From NCBI GenBank assembly GCA_963924555.1, contig OZ004582.1:6262001-6326000 (forward strand): DNA of 64,000 nucleotides, given 5' to 3'. The stretch is from Crambe crambe. Its lineage: Eukaryota; Porifera; Demospongiae; Poecilosclerida; Crambeidae. Below are positions 1-11,506 of the stretch, one piece after another. Within the stretch, counting starts at the first letter, position 1. Each line of letters starts with the position of its first letter. The notes beneath the pieces were generated by a model, which was given only the letters and a program-made list of their open reading frames with translations, had not been told where the DNA came from and made no database searches. Both the position numbers and the translations under genes were made by a program.

Positions 1-102
1 TAGCTACTTACTTTATTTTGATGCTCATCAGAAGGATCTGGTACCAATTTTAGACAATACTAGAGCGATGGATGAAATAATTATTATCATAGAGCTCACT
101 CT

Positions 103-207
103 ATCCCACCACCACAGGTCCTACAGCAATGACCACTCCCACCACCCCAGTCCTACGGCGATGACCATCTCCCACAATTCCAGGCCCTGCAGTGATGATG
201 GCTACTC
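103..207. repeat. Degenerate 33-bp tandem repeat, about 3 units
   Basis: Three units of about 33 bp start with 'tcccac' and carry '(c)aggycctrcrgyratga' cores. Read on the minus strand the frame stays open and gives a valine/glycine-rich peptide repeat, so it could be part of an exon. No start, splice structure or homologue is recognisable, so I list it only as a repeat. Confidence 0.4.
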
Positions 208-429
208 CAGCAGTGACTGAAGAAACTGGCATCAGCGTGAAATTGGATATTGACCTTCCTACATCAACATATGCAATAGAGTTCATAAGAGAAGTAACAA
301 AAGATAATCAAGCATCATCATTGTGGGAAATTTGACATCCTCATTTCTCTTACTGTGACCAGCTGCTCTGTAGAATATAGAACTTAAGCTAGATTAGAGG
401 ATTTAGAGCTGGATCTGCATTCATTATCT

Positions 430-790
430 TAATCTTTACTTGTACAAGTTCAACTTTTATGCTGCTTCCACTTGAATGACTTCACTTGTACCCAGGAAGC
501 CAGGCATTTGAATAGTGGACTTTCTTTCGTACTTATACATAACTCAGAACACATAACCATCATACCTATTAGAGGAAATGATAGGCAACAATATCAAGTA
601 ATCGAGAGTAATCCTTAGGATGGGCCCATACCCAAATCTGGACAGAAATAAATATTGCAGCAGTAAGCATGAAAGCTACACTAATGTTCTTAAAGCTAGC
701 TAGCTATGTGGAATCACTGCCCATGCATTTGTAATCCAGATATTGATATTGTTGCCTATCATCTCTACTGCACATGTGGAACGATGTATA
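430..790 (-). pseudogene. Decayed 3' fragment of POT/PTR-type transporter gene
   Basis: Read on the minus strand, about 742-455 follows the C-terminal third of the intact transporters at 27151 and 31368. It matches the stretch around 'ctggattacaaatg', the stretch encoding 'AFMLTAA', the LDYLILLPI segment and the cytoplasmic tail. There are small indels, and the sequence encoding QSPYSMKGL has been lost. At 745-790 a short piece matching the LPITSTAH region followed by CGT runs in the opposite (+) orientation, so the fragment also carries a local inversion. Frameshifts and missing 5' sequence rule out function. It shows that transporter copies were once spread beyond the 24-33 kb cluster. Confidence 0.6.
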
Positions 791-1800
791 TCAAAATGGA
801 AATGCTATTATGTTTGTAAGAGGTGTAGAAATTACTGAGTCTGTAGTACAGTGGAATGCATCAACTAACCTTCAACTTCAATTCTCTTAGAGAGAAAAGA
901 AAAATAGAAAAGACTGCCCACTGGATGTCTTTCTCTTGGCCATACGTATTGACAAATAGACTGTAGCTACTAGCTAACTCACTTAATTATGACATAATAC
1001 TACAGCATGATTAGTATTGAACAATAAAGCGTTAAAAAAGACACAAGATGCATGGAATGTGTACATTCACTGTTATAGCTAAGTTGTTAATTATACATTA
1101 CAGTGCGCTGCTAGTGGTTATGAGGTTATTTCTTGGGGGGGGGGGGGCACTTCCTACTCCACTGTTACATCTTTCTGTCTGCTACTTACATAGCTAACTG
1201 AATGGCAAAGATTTGAAGCATAAATAATAGAATTATAAAGAATGACTACAGCTATGTGTATCCAGCTAGCAATCAACTATATACGTAGCTACTAGCTAGC
1301 TATACTTGATAAAAAATAAATATAGACTTTATTGAATTCAGATTTTGGTTGCAACTGACACACACGAGGAAAACTTAACAGAAAAATACAATTCAAAGAG
1401 TATGCGTGATGGTGAATATTATTAGTGTCTCAATTTTCATGCCAGCTGGAAGCATGGAGTTCACTATATTATTTTGTCTCTACCTGCATTAAGAAGAAAT
1501 GATTATTATAAGTAAAGGATGGCTGTGTGTGAAGAAGAGATTTAATAACAAGCTTGATTACAATTTTCCATGCGAATTCCCACTCCCCCAAACACAAGGT
1601 CCCCTTTAAAATACAGCCCTATTGTATTATATAATACCATAGATTGTGTACTGGACTGAGCATGCTCATACTATATAGTTATTACATCATAGCTACTACT
1701 TATGTATTAATAGACTGTGTTCTGTAATCATTAGTCAGTTATAAGACTGTCAAGATAGATAAAGATAAATATAGTCTATATGCGGCACGCGCAGCTGTCC
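791..1800. other. Non-coding spacer
   Basis: I see no gene here. The stretch is AT-rich with 'agctagcta' words and holds a 13-nt G run at 1135-1147. The 3' exon(s) of the receptor gene at 2257-5505 should lie in this direction, but I could not identify them. Confidence 0.5.
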
Positions 1801-1815
1801 GTGTCACCCCTACAT

Positions 1816-1837
1816 AGAGAGAGCTACCGCTCTCTCT
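1816..1837 (-). repeat. Terminal hairpin of hairpin-headed element (minus copy)
   Basis: This is a perfect 9-bp-arm palindrome with a TACC loop, followed on the minus strand by the family sequence 'atgtaggggtgacacgga'. It is the left-most member of the family also seen at 14432, 17855, 46.9-47.35, 54061, 54767 and 56905. Confidence 0.6.
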
Positions 1838-2256
1838 GGTATCTAAATCCGAGTTGAAGCACAAATGAGTTGGAGCCTATCAGGTACTGTACTTCTACTT
1901 GCAAGCTTGCTCACTGTCAAATGTTGCATATTGCCCCAGTATACGAGTGCAAAAAGTATTATGTAGGGATGGCCCCAAAATCTAGCTGGATTATGTACTA
2001 TATGACTGCAAACCAAATCCTATAGCTGCATCTACATCCACACTGCCTATAGCTACAATAGGTGGAGGGCTTGGTTTGGTTTGGCACCCAGTCAAATGAT
2101 GATACTGGATTGTATGCGAACATGCACATGTACAAATACACACACATAATATTATATAAACACAGATGAACACACAACACACTACACTATATAGCAACAC
2201 TCCACACAATCCACACACACACCCTGCCCCACACCATTATAATTATACTGACTCAC

Positions 2257-4762
2257 CAGTTAAATACGTATGCCGAATTATCAGAATCAGAAGCACTGTT
2301 ACGATAGCATTGAAGAGGATTGGTACTAAGAGTATGTAGAATACGATCTCCCTGTTGAACGTACCACAAAATGGATTATAAGAGACGGACACAAATCCCA
2401 GTCCACCTGATAAAAAAGTAACGTTATTCCTGATAAGGAACTCATTGCTCCCCACAGCCACAGCAAAGTCAGCCATGACTGCAATTACTGGTGCAAGGGG
2501 GAGCAGAAGGCCAACAATGACACATCTTCTGTGAATATACTTGATCCTTTTTGACTTTGCCACTTGTCGGGCATGGAAGGGAAAGAAGATCTTCCAGAAG
2601 AAGGCAGAGATGTAAAACATCCACCAGAGAGAAATTTGAGGCAAGGTATATAAGAACACCATTCCTGCAATTCATCAAATTAGCTTTTATTTATTGCTGC
2701 TAAAGAATATTTTCCACATTGGCAAGTACTGTAGCTAATAGTTCAATAAAGTTCAGTAACAAGAGATCACCAAACTCAAGAACCACACAAGCTAACTGTT
2801 GAATCACTCCATTTAGGATAGTTAGCATTGATCTTGACCTTTTCTGCTATTAGGAGCTAGCTATGCCTTAATTCAGATCTTGCAACAGTTTTAGATCTTG
2901 GGGCATCAAAAAAGTCTTGATTCAAAAACAACATAATTATGAAAAGCATGCCTGCCCACCACGTTCAGGCTGTGCGCACAAGGGGGATCCTTTACCAACT
3001 TGTGTTTGCTAATATGGATCATTGCAGAGCAGAACATTGCAGAGATTTGCAGAGCAGACCACTTTGCTTGCACTTCTCAGCTTCCATACAAATCAGTATT
3101 TTTATAATGAAGTTAGAAGTATAATAATAATCATTGCAGTGAAATCTACATCCTTTAATGCAACCACACAGTATAGCACATTTTCTGAATCCTACTGGAA
3201 TCTGTGTAATCAGACCACCCTATAGCTAATTATATAGACCACCTTTCACTCCATGTTTCTATTCTGATATTCGACTTCCCTAGCTAAAGTCTAAGCCTCA
3301 AGTTTCGTTGTAGCTTAGCTGCACTGCCAGACAACATGCAATTTATTACCTGATATCACACAGAATGGTGTACTTGTCACTCTACTGATGAAGAAGTTAT
3401 GTGAAGAACAGAGGAGTGAAGGTTCATGGAGCGAAATCAATTTAAATATTTCTGCAATGCATAGACATCATGATGATAATTAAAATTAATTCAGCAAGCG
3501 AGCGAGCTCATGACTCATTGAAATTGTATATATTCTACATTCCAAAATGCTCCAGGCATATGTATGTGTCGATCATGCAATAGTAGCATCCTGCGTGCAC
3601 ACTCTAATTGTAATTGCTTTATTGAGCCTCTCTGGATAGCTAATAATATATATTATGTGATAGTACTTGAGAAAAGGGGTCTTATCCGCAAAAATTCAAA
3701 ACGGAGTTATTGGTATCATTCTAAAGCTCAGTTATACTTAATTGAATTTTACATCTCATGTACATTTTATATGTAGCTTGTAAACTTTACAAGTGTTTAA
3801 CAGCTTTTAATGTTTTGCGTGATAAGACCCCTTTTCTCAAGTACTATCACATAATATAGCTACATTCTATAACACATAAATGAATATCAGCTCTAAAAGC
3901 CTATAGCTATAGATATACTTGCTCGCTCACTATAAAAATTAATGTTGGACATTGCCCTGGTAAATAAGCTCTTGTGAGGTGGTAGGTGTGGGTGAGGTGG
4001 TAGGTGTGGGTGAGGTGGTAGGTGTGGGTGAGGTGGTAGGTGTGGGTGAGGTGGTAGGTGTGGGTGAGGTGGTAGGTGTGGGTGAGGTGGTAGGTGTGGG
4101 TGAGGTGGTAGGTGTGGGTGAGGTGGTAGGTGTGGGTGAGGTGGTAGGTGTGGGTGAGGTGGTAGGTGTGGGTGAGGTGGTAGGTGTGGGTGAGGTGGTA
4201 GGTGTGGGTGAGGTGGTAGGTGTGGGTGAGGTGGTAGGTGTGGGTGAGGTGGTAGGTGTGGGTGAGGTGGTAGGTGTGGGTGAGGTGGTAGGTGTGGGTG
4301 AGGTGGTAGGTGTGGGTGAGGTGGTAGGTGTGGGTGAGGTGGTAGGTGTGGGTGAGGTGGTAGGTGTGGGTGAGGTGGTAGGTGTGGGTGAGGTGGTAGG
4401 TGTGGGTGAGGGGGGGTGTGGGTGAGGGGGGGAATGTTCTGCTATAGATAGCTGTCCTTGACTCACCAATAATCAGAAGGTCAGTGGCTATATAAACCAC
4501 AAATGCTGATGGAAAGGTGAGCCTGTAGAATAATTTAGATTCATAATACAATAATGCCTCTTGCCAAAAAATACATGTAGCTACTATGCATGTGTGTGAT
4601 ACTGTAGCAATCAAAAAAACATTCTTACTTCAGCTCATCATATATAATTACAAGTAGACTTGCATGAACACGAGAGAAGTTTGAAATGATTTCATTAAGG
4701 CATGTCTGAGAAATGGCTAGAAATGGCTGGACATGGAAAGATTCCAAAGCTATCTTGTCAGT

Positions 4763-4794
<32 letters not shown>

Positions 4795-5505
4795 CTATAA
4801 AACTTACACTGTTTTAAAACCTTTAAAACCTTCTACAATTAAGATGATGGCACCAGTAATACTTAAGAGTTTTGAGAGGGTTTGCAAAAAGATATCAGTG
4901 GGAGAAATTGTTTTCAGAGCAATACAGTCAGAGACACAAACTCCTGATTCCTCCTCGCGAAAGAAGTCCTCATTGCATTCCAAAGTTGTATTCACTGTAA
5001 AGAGAGATCGATCTGAGACACAGACCATGGTAAGGGTAGATCAATACATTTTTTAAAATCTTTTAAACAAGGTAAACAAACAGAAGAATAAGCACATGAG
5101 TGTAATTAGCTATACCATTGAGGCAGAACAGACAGTTGCCTCACAACAAGTGATTCTTTTTTGAGAGTAGCTTACTTAGCTAATAATTATAGAAATAATA
5201 ATTATTATACTCAGAGGAGTAGGGCAACTTGGCTTACTTGGGCACTTTATTGCCCCAGTAAAATTTAATGGAAATTAATTTAGTTTTAGTATCTCTTGAC
5301 TGAAAAAAATTGGTGTATGGTCAGCAGAAAGGGTATGGCAGACCCCACCAATTCTTGAATCCTAGCTACTCCCCTGATTTACTAATAGCTATACGTATGT
5401 GCACCATGCAGCCATAACACTAGCTACTTATAATATGTACACTATACCTGTTTGATTTGAAGTATTCAGGTAATTGATATTTAATATAGATTCAGATATC
5501 TCCAC
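2257..5505 (-). CDS. 7TM receptor A, Frizzled/Smoothened-like (partial, 5 exons)
   Basis: Five exons on the minus strand join in one frame: 5448-5505, 4808-4994, 4467-4522, 3350-3451 and 2257-2664. All have GT/AG borders (for example donors gtgagt and gtaagt). Exon 1 gives a short extracellular stretch with possible Asn-glycosylation sites. Exon 2 has a Cys-containing loop, then a membrane segment ([15 protein letters not shown]). Exon 3 is the next membrane segment ([17 protein letters not shown]). Exon 5 holds three more membrane segments with the motif [19 protein letters not shown] across the exon 4/5 join, a basic loop [10 protein letters not shown], and a Cys before the last segment. 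This order resembles the TM1-TM5 block of Frizzled-class receptors; that assignment is inference. The N-terminal start and the last membrane segments were not found. A paralogue with the same exon phases lies at 59125-63301. The long intron holds a minisatellite and a MITE. Confidence 0.65.
3648..3858. mobile_element. MITE in receptor A intron (AGTACTTGAG family)
   Basis: Inverted repeats of about 40 bp bound about 210 bp. The left end reads 'tgatagtacttgagaaaagg' and the right end is its reverse complement. A subterminal 'ggagttattggtatcattct' lies near the left end. Related elements are at 61305-61492 (paralogous intron, opposite orientation) and 22997-24004. Confidence 0.75.
3974..4424. 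repeat. 18-bp G-rich minisatellite, about 25 units
   Basis: Unit 'ggtgaggtggtaggtgtg' is repeated about 25 times with almost no variation, then decays into 'gagggggggtg'. It lies in the intron between exons 3 and 4 of receptor A and is absent from the equivalent intron of receptor B. All six frames are open across it, which explains several artefactual long ORFs. Confidence 0.95.
4763..4794. repeat. Poly-G tract, 32 nt
   Basis: Uninterrupted G run in the receptor A intron, close to the exon 2 donor at 4807. Similar runs lie at 7926-7959, 37678-37702 (C) and 43837-43872. Confidence 0.95.
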
Positions 5506-5639
5506 CTGTTATCGTTATTATGGAGAGAATAATAATTATGTGCGGATGTATATGGCTTGATTGATAGGAGAAGTAGCTAGTTATCATTTAGAGAGATTAC
5601 TAGGAGAGGTAGCTATTGTGATTGATAGTAGTAGTATAT

Positions 5640-6240
5640 CTAGTATGATTTATGAAGTGACTGATGGGATAATTCAGTATTGTGATTATGTAATGACTTA
5701 TAAGCTATTGCGATTATGTAGAGAAGTTGCTAGGGCTCAATAAATTGTGCTTGAATTCCTATAATGAATTCTCATGCACACCCATAATGCTACCTTTGAT
5801 ATCTACCTATAATGCCTGAGTATTAGTCCTTCTCAAGGCCTGATGGAGCAGAACTTTTCAGCTTACTCAAAAGACTGAGACTCAGACTCAATTTTTTAGT
5901 CTCACAGGCTCAATTTCTTCAATCCTAGAAAAGTTATCACTTCAACATTCAGGCCTTTCTTTCAGATCAATATGCTAAAAATACTGACCTGCTGCAGCAA
6001 AGTGCTGTATAGTCTTGCAGTTATGTATGCATGTGTGCTTAGCACATCATGTCATGCATGCATGTCAAAAATGGAATCAGCAAATTGCAAATTGTAGCTA
6101 TATTTATAATGCTCAAGATGCTTCAGCATGCCTAAAATGAGAAATACACACCCAAGGAGCTAGAAAAAACAAAATAAAACAAAAAACAACATAATGTAAT
6201 ATGTAATGTACGTAATGTAAATAATCTAATCAAAAAATTG
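5640..6240. other. Spacer upstream of receptor A
   Basis: Up to about 5640 the sequence still matches the region upstream of receptor B at 63300-63400. Beyond that I see no gene, only AT-rich sequence with a 'catgcatgcatg' stretch near 6050. Confidence 0.4.
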
Positions 6241-6362
6241 CATTTCTTCTCTGAGTACCTCAGCGCTTCACTGCCATCACGGATCTCTGAAGCTATATTG
6301 TCCTTCTTCAAGTGATCCACACGACTCTCTGCTATTGGATTCTCCGTGCAAGAAGCTTTCAT
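6241..6362 (-). CDS. Possible first exon, MKASCTEN...DGSEALR
   Basis: On the minus strand an ATG opens about 35 codons ending in GSEALR, followed by a donor-like 'gtactcag'. The same exon ending (DGNKALR followed by gtactcag) recurs at about 52988-53055 on the minus strand, with similar downstream sequence. This exon is therefore duplicated or carried by a repeat. The protein family is not recognised and no second exon was found. Confidence 0.35.
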
Positions 6363-6816
6363 GGCTAACTAGCTGCAATAGCTATTTGAAGCCTTTCTAA
6401 ACCATGTGGACAACCAATTTTATACCATCTACATGCAGAAAGTAATACAATTTCTAATCTGATGCGCAGTCCAAAACGAAGTTAATAGCACATTCTTCAG
6501 CATAAGATAGCTAGCTAATATGCTTGCAAATTCAAATAATGCTACCTTGTTGCAAATCCCCAGGCTTTAGTTGGCATCCCTAGTACTTCAACCAGACACT
6601 TTACAGGCTTATTACAGCGGGGCATGACTCATGAGTTGTTTGTTGTTGTTTTTTTGTTGTTTTTTGTTTTTTCAAGTGGAACCACATACCAAGATAATTA
6701 TAGCTAACCACCTGCAAGGGGCGGGGTTTCCAACTAGAGTCAGAGCTAGAGAGGGGCACTAGCATTGTACGTGCAATCTATATCCGGCAGGATCGAATTA
6801 ACTGATAGCCTTGGAG

Positions 6817-6881
6817 ATGGAGCCAGCAAGAAAATCATACATCCAAGCCACGTTCTTTATAGTGCTATCATTTCAAGAAAA
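6817..6881 (+). CDS. Possible first exon with hydrophobic N-terminus
   Basis: ATG at 6817 opens MEPARKSYIQATFFIVLSFQ, which could be a signal peptide, followed directly by a consensus donor 'gtaagtatg'. No downstream exon was found on the plus strand before 8 kb. It could be a genuine first exon or chance. Confidence 0.3.
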
Positions 6882-7439
6882 CGTAAGTATGAAAAATATG
6901 CTAGCAATAAGTGTCGAATAAGTGCATATTTTTAGTAGTTGGCCATTACAAGTTTTCTGCCATAGACATGTGTGAATCCCAACCAATTGCTTAAGCCCTT
7001 GCTGCACATGCGCAGCGGGCAAAAAATGCCAGCACAATTTATTCAGCCCTAGCTATTGTAATTATGAGAAATTAGTGTAAGTACCTATTGGATTACTTAA
7101 AGATACCTCAGCTATATTTGATCTAATTGAAGAAACCATTCTTTAATAATTCTTGGCCTGATTACTAGGACTTCACTGTGTATAAATTTAACACACTAGC
7201 ATGTAATAGCTACAGCTGGCCTTTGCCATGACAACTTTTGATGTGCTACTATGGCACCTCTTTTCCTGTGTTCTCTAGAAAGTATAAGGTGACCATTTTT
7301 TGCAGTACCAATTATCGGGCAAAAATAACAGACATTTTAAATATAAGAGTAGCTAAGTAAAATATTGAGTAATGATGCTGGGAGAGAGTTATATTATCTA
7401 TGTTAACTGATAGTCTATGTATAGGTTATTGTATGAAGT

Positions 7440-7556
7440 CGAGGAGTTTCACTGTTTTTGGAACCTGGGAGCTGTTACTATTATGGTGACCGAGAGTGAA
7501 GCCCAAGGATTATAGCAACAGCTTGAAGGTCCTAAAATAGTGGAACTCCGAGGCTG
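7440..7556. repeat. Imperfect palindrome
   Basis: Arms of about 37 bp ('gaggagtttcactgtttttg' versus 'atagtggaactccgag' on the other strand) enclose a loop containing 'atggtgaccgagagtgaagc'. The sequence 'cttggcctgattactaggac' just upstream (about 7152) recurs at 63960-64000 next to another hairpin, so this is a dispersed repeat. Confidence 0.5.
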
Positions 7557-7559
7557 GGG

Positions 7560-7925
7560 GCATTAACTTAACCGACTTAGACTAAGCACTTAAAGTATAA
7601 TGTAATCCCTTTATTATACTGTCAAACATTCAGCAGTCTTGTTGGGTTTCTGGTGGTTGTATATAATTATTGATCATGATTTTAATTCAGGTATCTTTCA
7701 TTGTACAGCTTATCAAACAATTATAATCTGTTAGCTAGTAAAGTTTAAATCAATGCAAAATTTAATCATATTCTTGCACTCTTTTGAAACCATGAGAAAC
7801 CCAATGAAATTTTTGAAAGTTTGACACTATAAATGAGCCCTTTAGAATCACAAGCATTACTATGGTGCTTATGGAGCCCAGGCTGGTAGAGCCCTGATGA
7901 CCTCATTGTGGTCAAGGTTTCATCT

Positions 7926-7960
<35 letters not shown>

Positions 7961-8680
7961 GGGGAGGGGGAAGCTTCCTTCCCAAACAGCTCAACTTCCC
8001 CCCCAAGCAGGCCTTGTTGAACATCAAGAGGCTGCAGCATATGTTGCTATCAGATGAACTAAAGTTCACCTCTCTCTAAATTATTCATGTTGGTTGTCTA
8101 GCTAGCTTTCAGTTTACTGAATGTCAGGATGTACATTATGAAACCACACTACAAACCACTTGATGACGTTTCATAAGGCTTCACATGATGGGACATCCCG
8201 TGCTGACTTTATCACGCATTTGCACGCTAAAGCGCGCTAAATCGCGACAATAAACGGCATGTGTAGACGTTATTTTATGCGAGATTATTAAATGCGAAGC
8301 TTGACGTATTTGTCCAATACATACACTGTTTTGTTTTAGTGTGTGTATTTGGACAATTTAGTGTACAGTACACACTTTCATTTTTATAGTGACGTTCAAA
8401 CTGTGTGAATCAGATAGCAACTTAAAATTTACCATTTGCATCAAGATATCTGGTGTACTAAAGTTGACCAGTTTGGTTATGTTATGAATGTTAGAGCTAA
8501 TTATAAAGAAAAGAAATGGAAACAATTAAGTGAGCGCAAAAGATTTCTTCTAAATAAAAAGTGAAGTAGGGATAGCCATAGCTAATTCCTATTACTCCTA
8601 GCCCTCCTAATTTCAATAACCACAACTATATATCACCCAACTTAAATCCCTACTCTTCACTCCCCCTTCAGATGGCCCTT
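7560..8680. other. Non-coding spacer with poly-G run
   Basis: No gene is visible. A 34-nt G run lies at 7926-7959, followed by two shorter runs. The part at 8320-8395 carries 'agtgtgtgtatttggacaat' and 'gtacacactttcattttta', which resemble the subterminal sequence of the MITE at 31083-31223. Confidence 0.5.
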
Positions 8681-8754
8681 GCGGCTTTTCAGAGAGCCCC
8701 ATATCTACATAGATTTGGGGACGGGAGTGCCTGAAATAGGGGTCCCCAAAACAC

Positions 8755-8822
8755 CGGATTTAAAGCTCTTGGCCCTCGGGCCTTGAGCTTTAAACCAGAT
8801 ACATCCCTCGCACGAGGGATAT
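8755..8822. repeat. Palindromic repeat with CCCTCGGGCC loop
   Basis: Arms 'tttaaagctc' and 'gagctttaaa' flank 'ttggccctcgggcctt', followed by the small palindrome 'atccctcgcacgagggat'. The CCCGAGGG loop word is shared with the long palindrome at 34810-34925. Confidence 0.6.
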
Positions 8823-8899
8823 AACTATTACTTGTACATGCATGTATGTTTAACCAATAACTAACTTTTACTCCTAAACTCATAACATTCACATCATCA

Positions 8900-9350
8900 T
8901 TATAATCATGCCAATAGTAATTATTATGCTTGTGCCCCCCATGACCAGAATCATGGCCAAATCCGATTGTACATTGTGATGCTAAACAACATCAGACTTG
9001 ATTTGCATTTTTCTTGAGCTGCTCCACAAAATTAGTACCCTAAATTTTAAACGAAAGCAAAAATCGTTGAAATTAGTCTATGCTAATAATAGTTACCTTA
9101 ACGCTATGACGTCAATTGTAGTACTATGGTAACAAGCATGAACATTCCACGTTTCAAACCCAATCGGGCTGGGCAGGACACAAGCAATCTGATTGCTCCA
9201 CACTACAAAGAAAAGCCTCCATTCAAGTCTCAGAAACCTTTTATGTGTAGAAAATTTGCTGTGTCACTCCAAAAGAAGTTGACATTAATTTTCATTGTCC
9301 TGCAATTCAGTGTGTTTCAAGCTAAACTTAAGCTTTTTGCATGATTATTA
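8900..9350. other. Spacer
   Basis: A short open stretch on the plus strand (9126-9344) shows no domain, neighbour or conservation. I see nothing to support a gene. Confidence 0.4.
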
Positions 9351-9579
9351 TACTTCCCAATTGAAAGTTCATCCAGAGTTACCCCCGCCTACCTCAACAT
9401 GAACTTTTTTTAAAAAATCTATCCACTTTTCTGATTTTTATTTCCAGAATATTATTGTACTGTCAATTAACATGGTATCAAAACACAGTAAATGGTGATG
9501 TCCAGAATTTGGTGACTACCCATCTAGTTAATAAAGCATTATATTGAAGGAAGTAGATCCTAACAATATATAGACTTAC

Positions 9580-9762
9580 AGGATTGGAGTAGAATGAAAA
9601 TAAAGGCAGCAGGAGGAGTACCCACACAATAACGCACATCATAGCAATCTCCAGAGGCCTAAGTTTCTTCTCGCTATTAACCTGAGCACTTCCAGGAAGG
9701 TCATCTCCTCCAACTATCAGCTCCATTGAAACATTTGAGATGCTAGCAGTACTTGGATCCAC
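9580..9762 (-). pseudogene. Duplicated first exon of membrane microprotein, orphan copy
   Basis: Encodes an acidic N-terminus beginning MDPSTASISN, the motif NSEKKLRPLEIAMM and one membrane span (CVIVWVLLLLPLF), ending FYSNP before a 'gtaagtct' donor at 9579. It is nearly the same as the exon at 10132-10308. The downstream homology ends after 'atgaactttcaattggg' (about 9355), before a second exon equivalent to 9825-9914. The copy therefore has its promoter-proximal part and exon but apparently no terminal exon, unless it splices elsewhere. Confidence 0.45.
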
Positions 9763-9824
9763 TAGCTAAACGTATTTATGCACATACGCTGTCCGCTGTG
9801 ACGTAACAAATTACAGTAGATTCA

Positions 9825-10308
9825 CTAACAGTGGACTTTATGGCCTTGATAGATGGAGAGTTCATGCAGCTTCTTCTTGAACTTTGCAGCTTGATCATAG
9901 GTGCCAAAGTTATCCTTCCCCAATTGAAAGTTCATCCAAAGTTACCCCCACCTACCTTAACATGAACTTTTAAAAATCTATCTCCTTTTCTGATTTTGTA
10001 AGCTCACCAGAATATTTTTGTACTGTCAACATGTAGAACCTTAGTAAACACAGTAAATGGAATTTGGTGACTACCCTCTAGTTAGTAAGGCATTTTATTG
10101 AAGGAAGTAGATCCTAACAATATAGACTTACAGGATTGGAATAGAATGAAAATAGAGGCAGCAGGAGGAGTACCCACACAATAACACACATCATAGCAAT
10201 ATCCAGAGGCCTAAGTTTCTTCTCGCTATTAACCTGCGCGCTTCTAGGAAGGTCATCATCTCCGACTACCAGCTCCATTGAGATGGTAGCAGTACTTGGA
10301 TCCATCAT
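9825..10308 (-). CDS. Small single-pass membrane protein, 2 exons, 88 aa
   Basis: Exon 1 (10132-10308, phase 0) encodes 59 residues: an acidic N-terminus, the motif NSEKKLRPLDIAMM and a membrane span (CVIVWVLLLLPLF), ending FYSNP before the consensus donor 'gtaagtctat'. Exon 2 (9825-9914) continues in frame with NFGTYDQAAKFKKKLHEL and ends HKVHC plus stop. Its acceptor ('ggggaag') has a weak pyrimidine tract, so the join is inferred. Alternatively the terminal block is read from an in-frame ATG at 9935. The upstream region 10325-10395 is CpG-rich ('gccgtcgacgcgtcgcgacg'), as expected for a promoter. The family is not recognised. A tandem duplicate of exon 1 lies downstream at 9580-9762. Confidence 0.5.
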
Positions 10309-10699
10309 GGATCAAGCTAGACTTATGCACATGCGCTGTCCGCCGTCGACGCGTCGCGACGTAACAATTACAAACCCCGCGCGCGCGATCGTGAAAAGAT
10401 GACGCCTTACCCAACCTATGAATTCAGTAAGGTGTTAGTCTGGGCGAGCAGACCTTTAGTAAGGTGTATCTTAATACTGGCCTGAGAACTTTATTATGAG
10501 AGAAATCAATTCTGATTCTGATGAGAAATAATGTCCTTTGAAGTCTCTCCTCTTCCTCCACGGCCCTACCTCTAGTGGACATCATTGCCCCCTGTAGAAA
10601 CACCTCCCCTTCAAACCCTAGTCTGGCACGGGTGTGAGAGTCTGGCCCGCATGAGACTATTCAAACCCCACTTTAACTTGTCCAGACCCTATCACCTAG

Positions 10700-11215
10700 T
10701 GAGTGAAATGTTTGAGAAGCATAAGAGTGAGATAGAATCTTTCACTGAAGCCAGTTGAGAAGCACTTGACATTAATTTTATCAAAACAGTTTTAACAAAG
10801 TTGGATGCATGCTGTGGGGGAATAAATGATCAGCGAACAGCAATACACATTCAAAAATGAAACAACTTTACGATATTCTTGATGCCAGGAAGACTGAACT
10901 CATCAACAACCTGCACAAAATCATACTCAGAGAAAGCTGAAAGATACTGCAGTTCAGAAGGAAACGACATAAGCAAACCTGAGCAGCTGTGACTCTGCTT
11001 AGGCATTGGTGGCTGACTATATAGACTTCAAGTGTATGGTGTACCCTCACATACATATTATCTGAACCCTTATCAAAGTAGCTGTAATACTATAATGATG
11101 AACTACTTTGTTCATCATCTTGTTCAATAGTGTTAAGTTATGTAGCTACATGAAAATGATTAGCTAGCTACCATGATTGTACAAAATGAAAATAGTGTAA
11201 GTTGTAGCTAACAGC
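10700..11215 (+). pseudogene. TRIM-NHL coiled-coil fragment with 3' tail
   Basis: 10700-10975 matches the coiled-coil coding part of the intact TRIM-NHL gene at about 15805-16075 (EVFEKHKSEIES, LDARCGEINDQ and QLYDILDARKTEL) but has several indels and stops. The tail at 11040-11215 ('ttgttcaatagtgtta', 'acatgaaaatgatta', 'aaatggggttggt') is not present after the intact gene. It is shared with the other fragment at 25740-26090, so the two fragments come from a common copy. Confidence 0.75.
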
Positions 11216-11506
11216 ATAAATAAATGGGGTTGGTTAGTCTTCCACAACTAGAAAGAGCTTTTAAAATTTGCTCCTCCCTGTCTGCTAGAAGGAATCTATT
11301 CGTTCTTCTCTGTGAACACTTCTTTTTGTTGAAGATGGAGTACAGGGTTTTCAACACAAGAGAATTTATGATCATGATCGAGTCACACATCATAACTAAA
11401 ATAGATTAATATATACACACAAATTATTACTCCAGTAGTTATAGCTAGCTATAATTATAGTTGGTAAAACTTTTAATATAAAAATCACTGACAGTTTTAT
11501 GCCGCT

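Noticed and set aside
3907-4614. Long ORFs on both strands with THTYHL, TPTTSP or VGVGEV repeats
   Set aside because: They are translations of the 18-bp minisatellite, open in all frames; only 4467-4522 within them is a real exon of receptor A.
4733-5056. Plus-strand ORF of 107 aa with a glycine run
   Set aside because: It is the antisense of receptor A exon 2 plus the poly-G tract; the minus-strand exon with conserved splice sites explains the sequence.
7897-8079. Glycine-rich 60-aa ORF
   Set aside because: Created by the 34-nt G run; no other support.
9126-9344. 72-aa plus ORF
   Set aside because: No motif, no repeat relation and no conserved neighbour; length is expected by chance in this composition.
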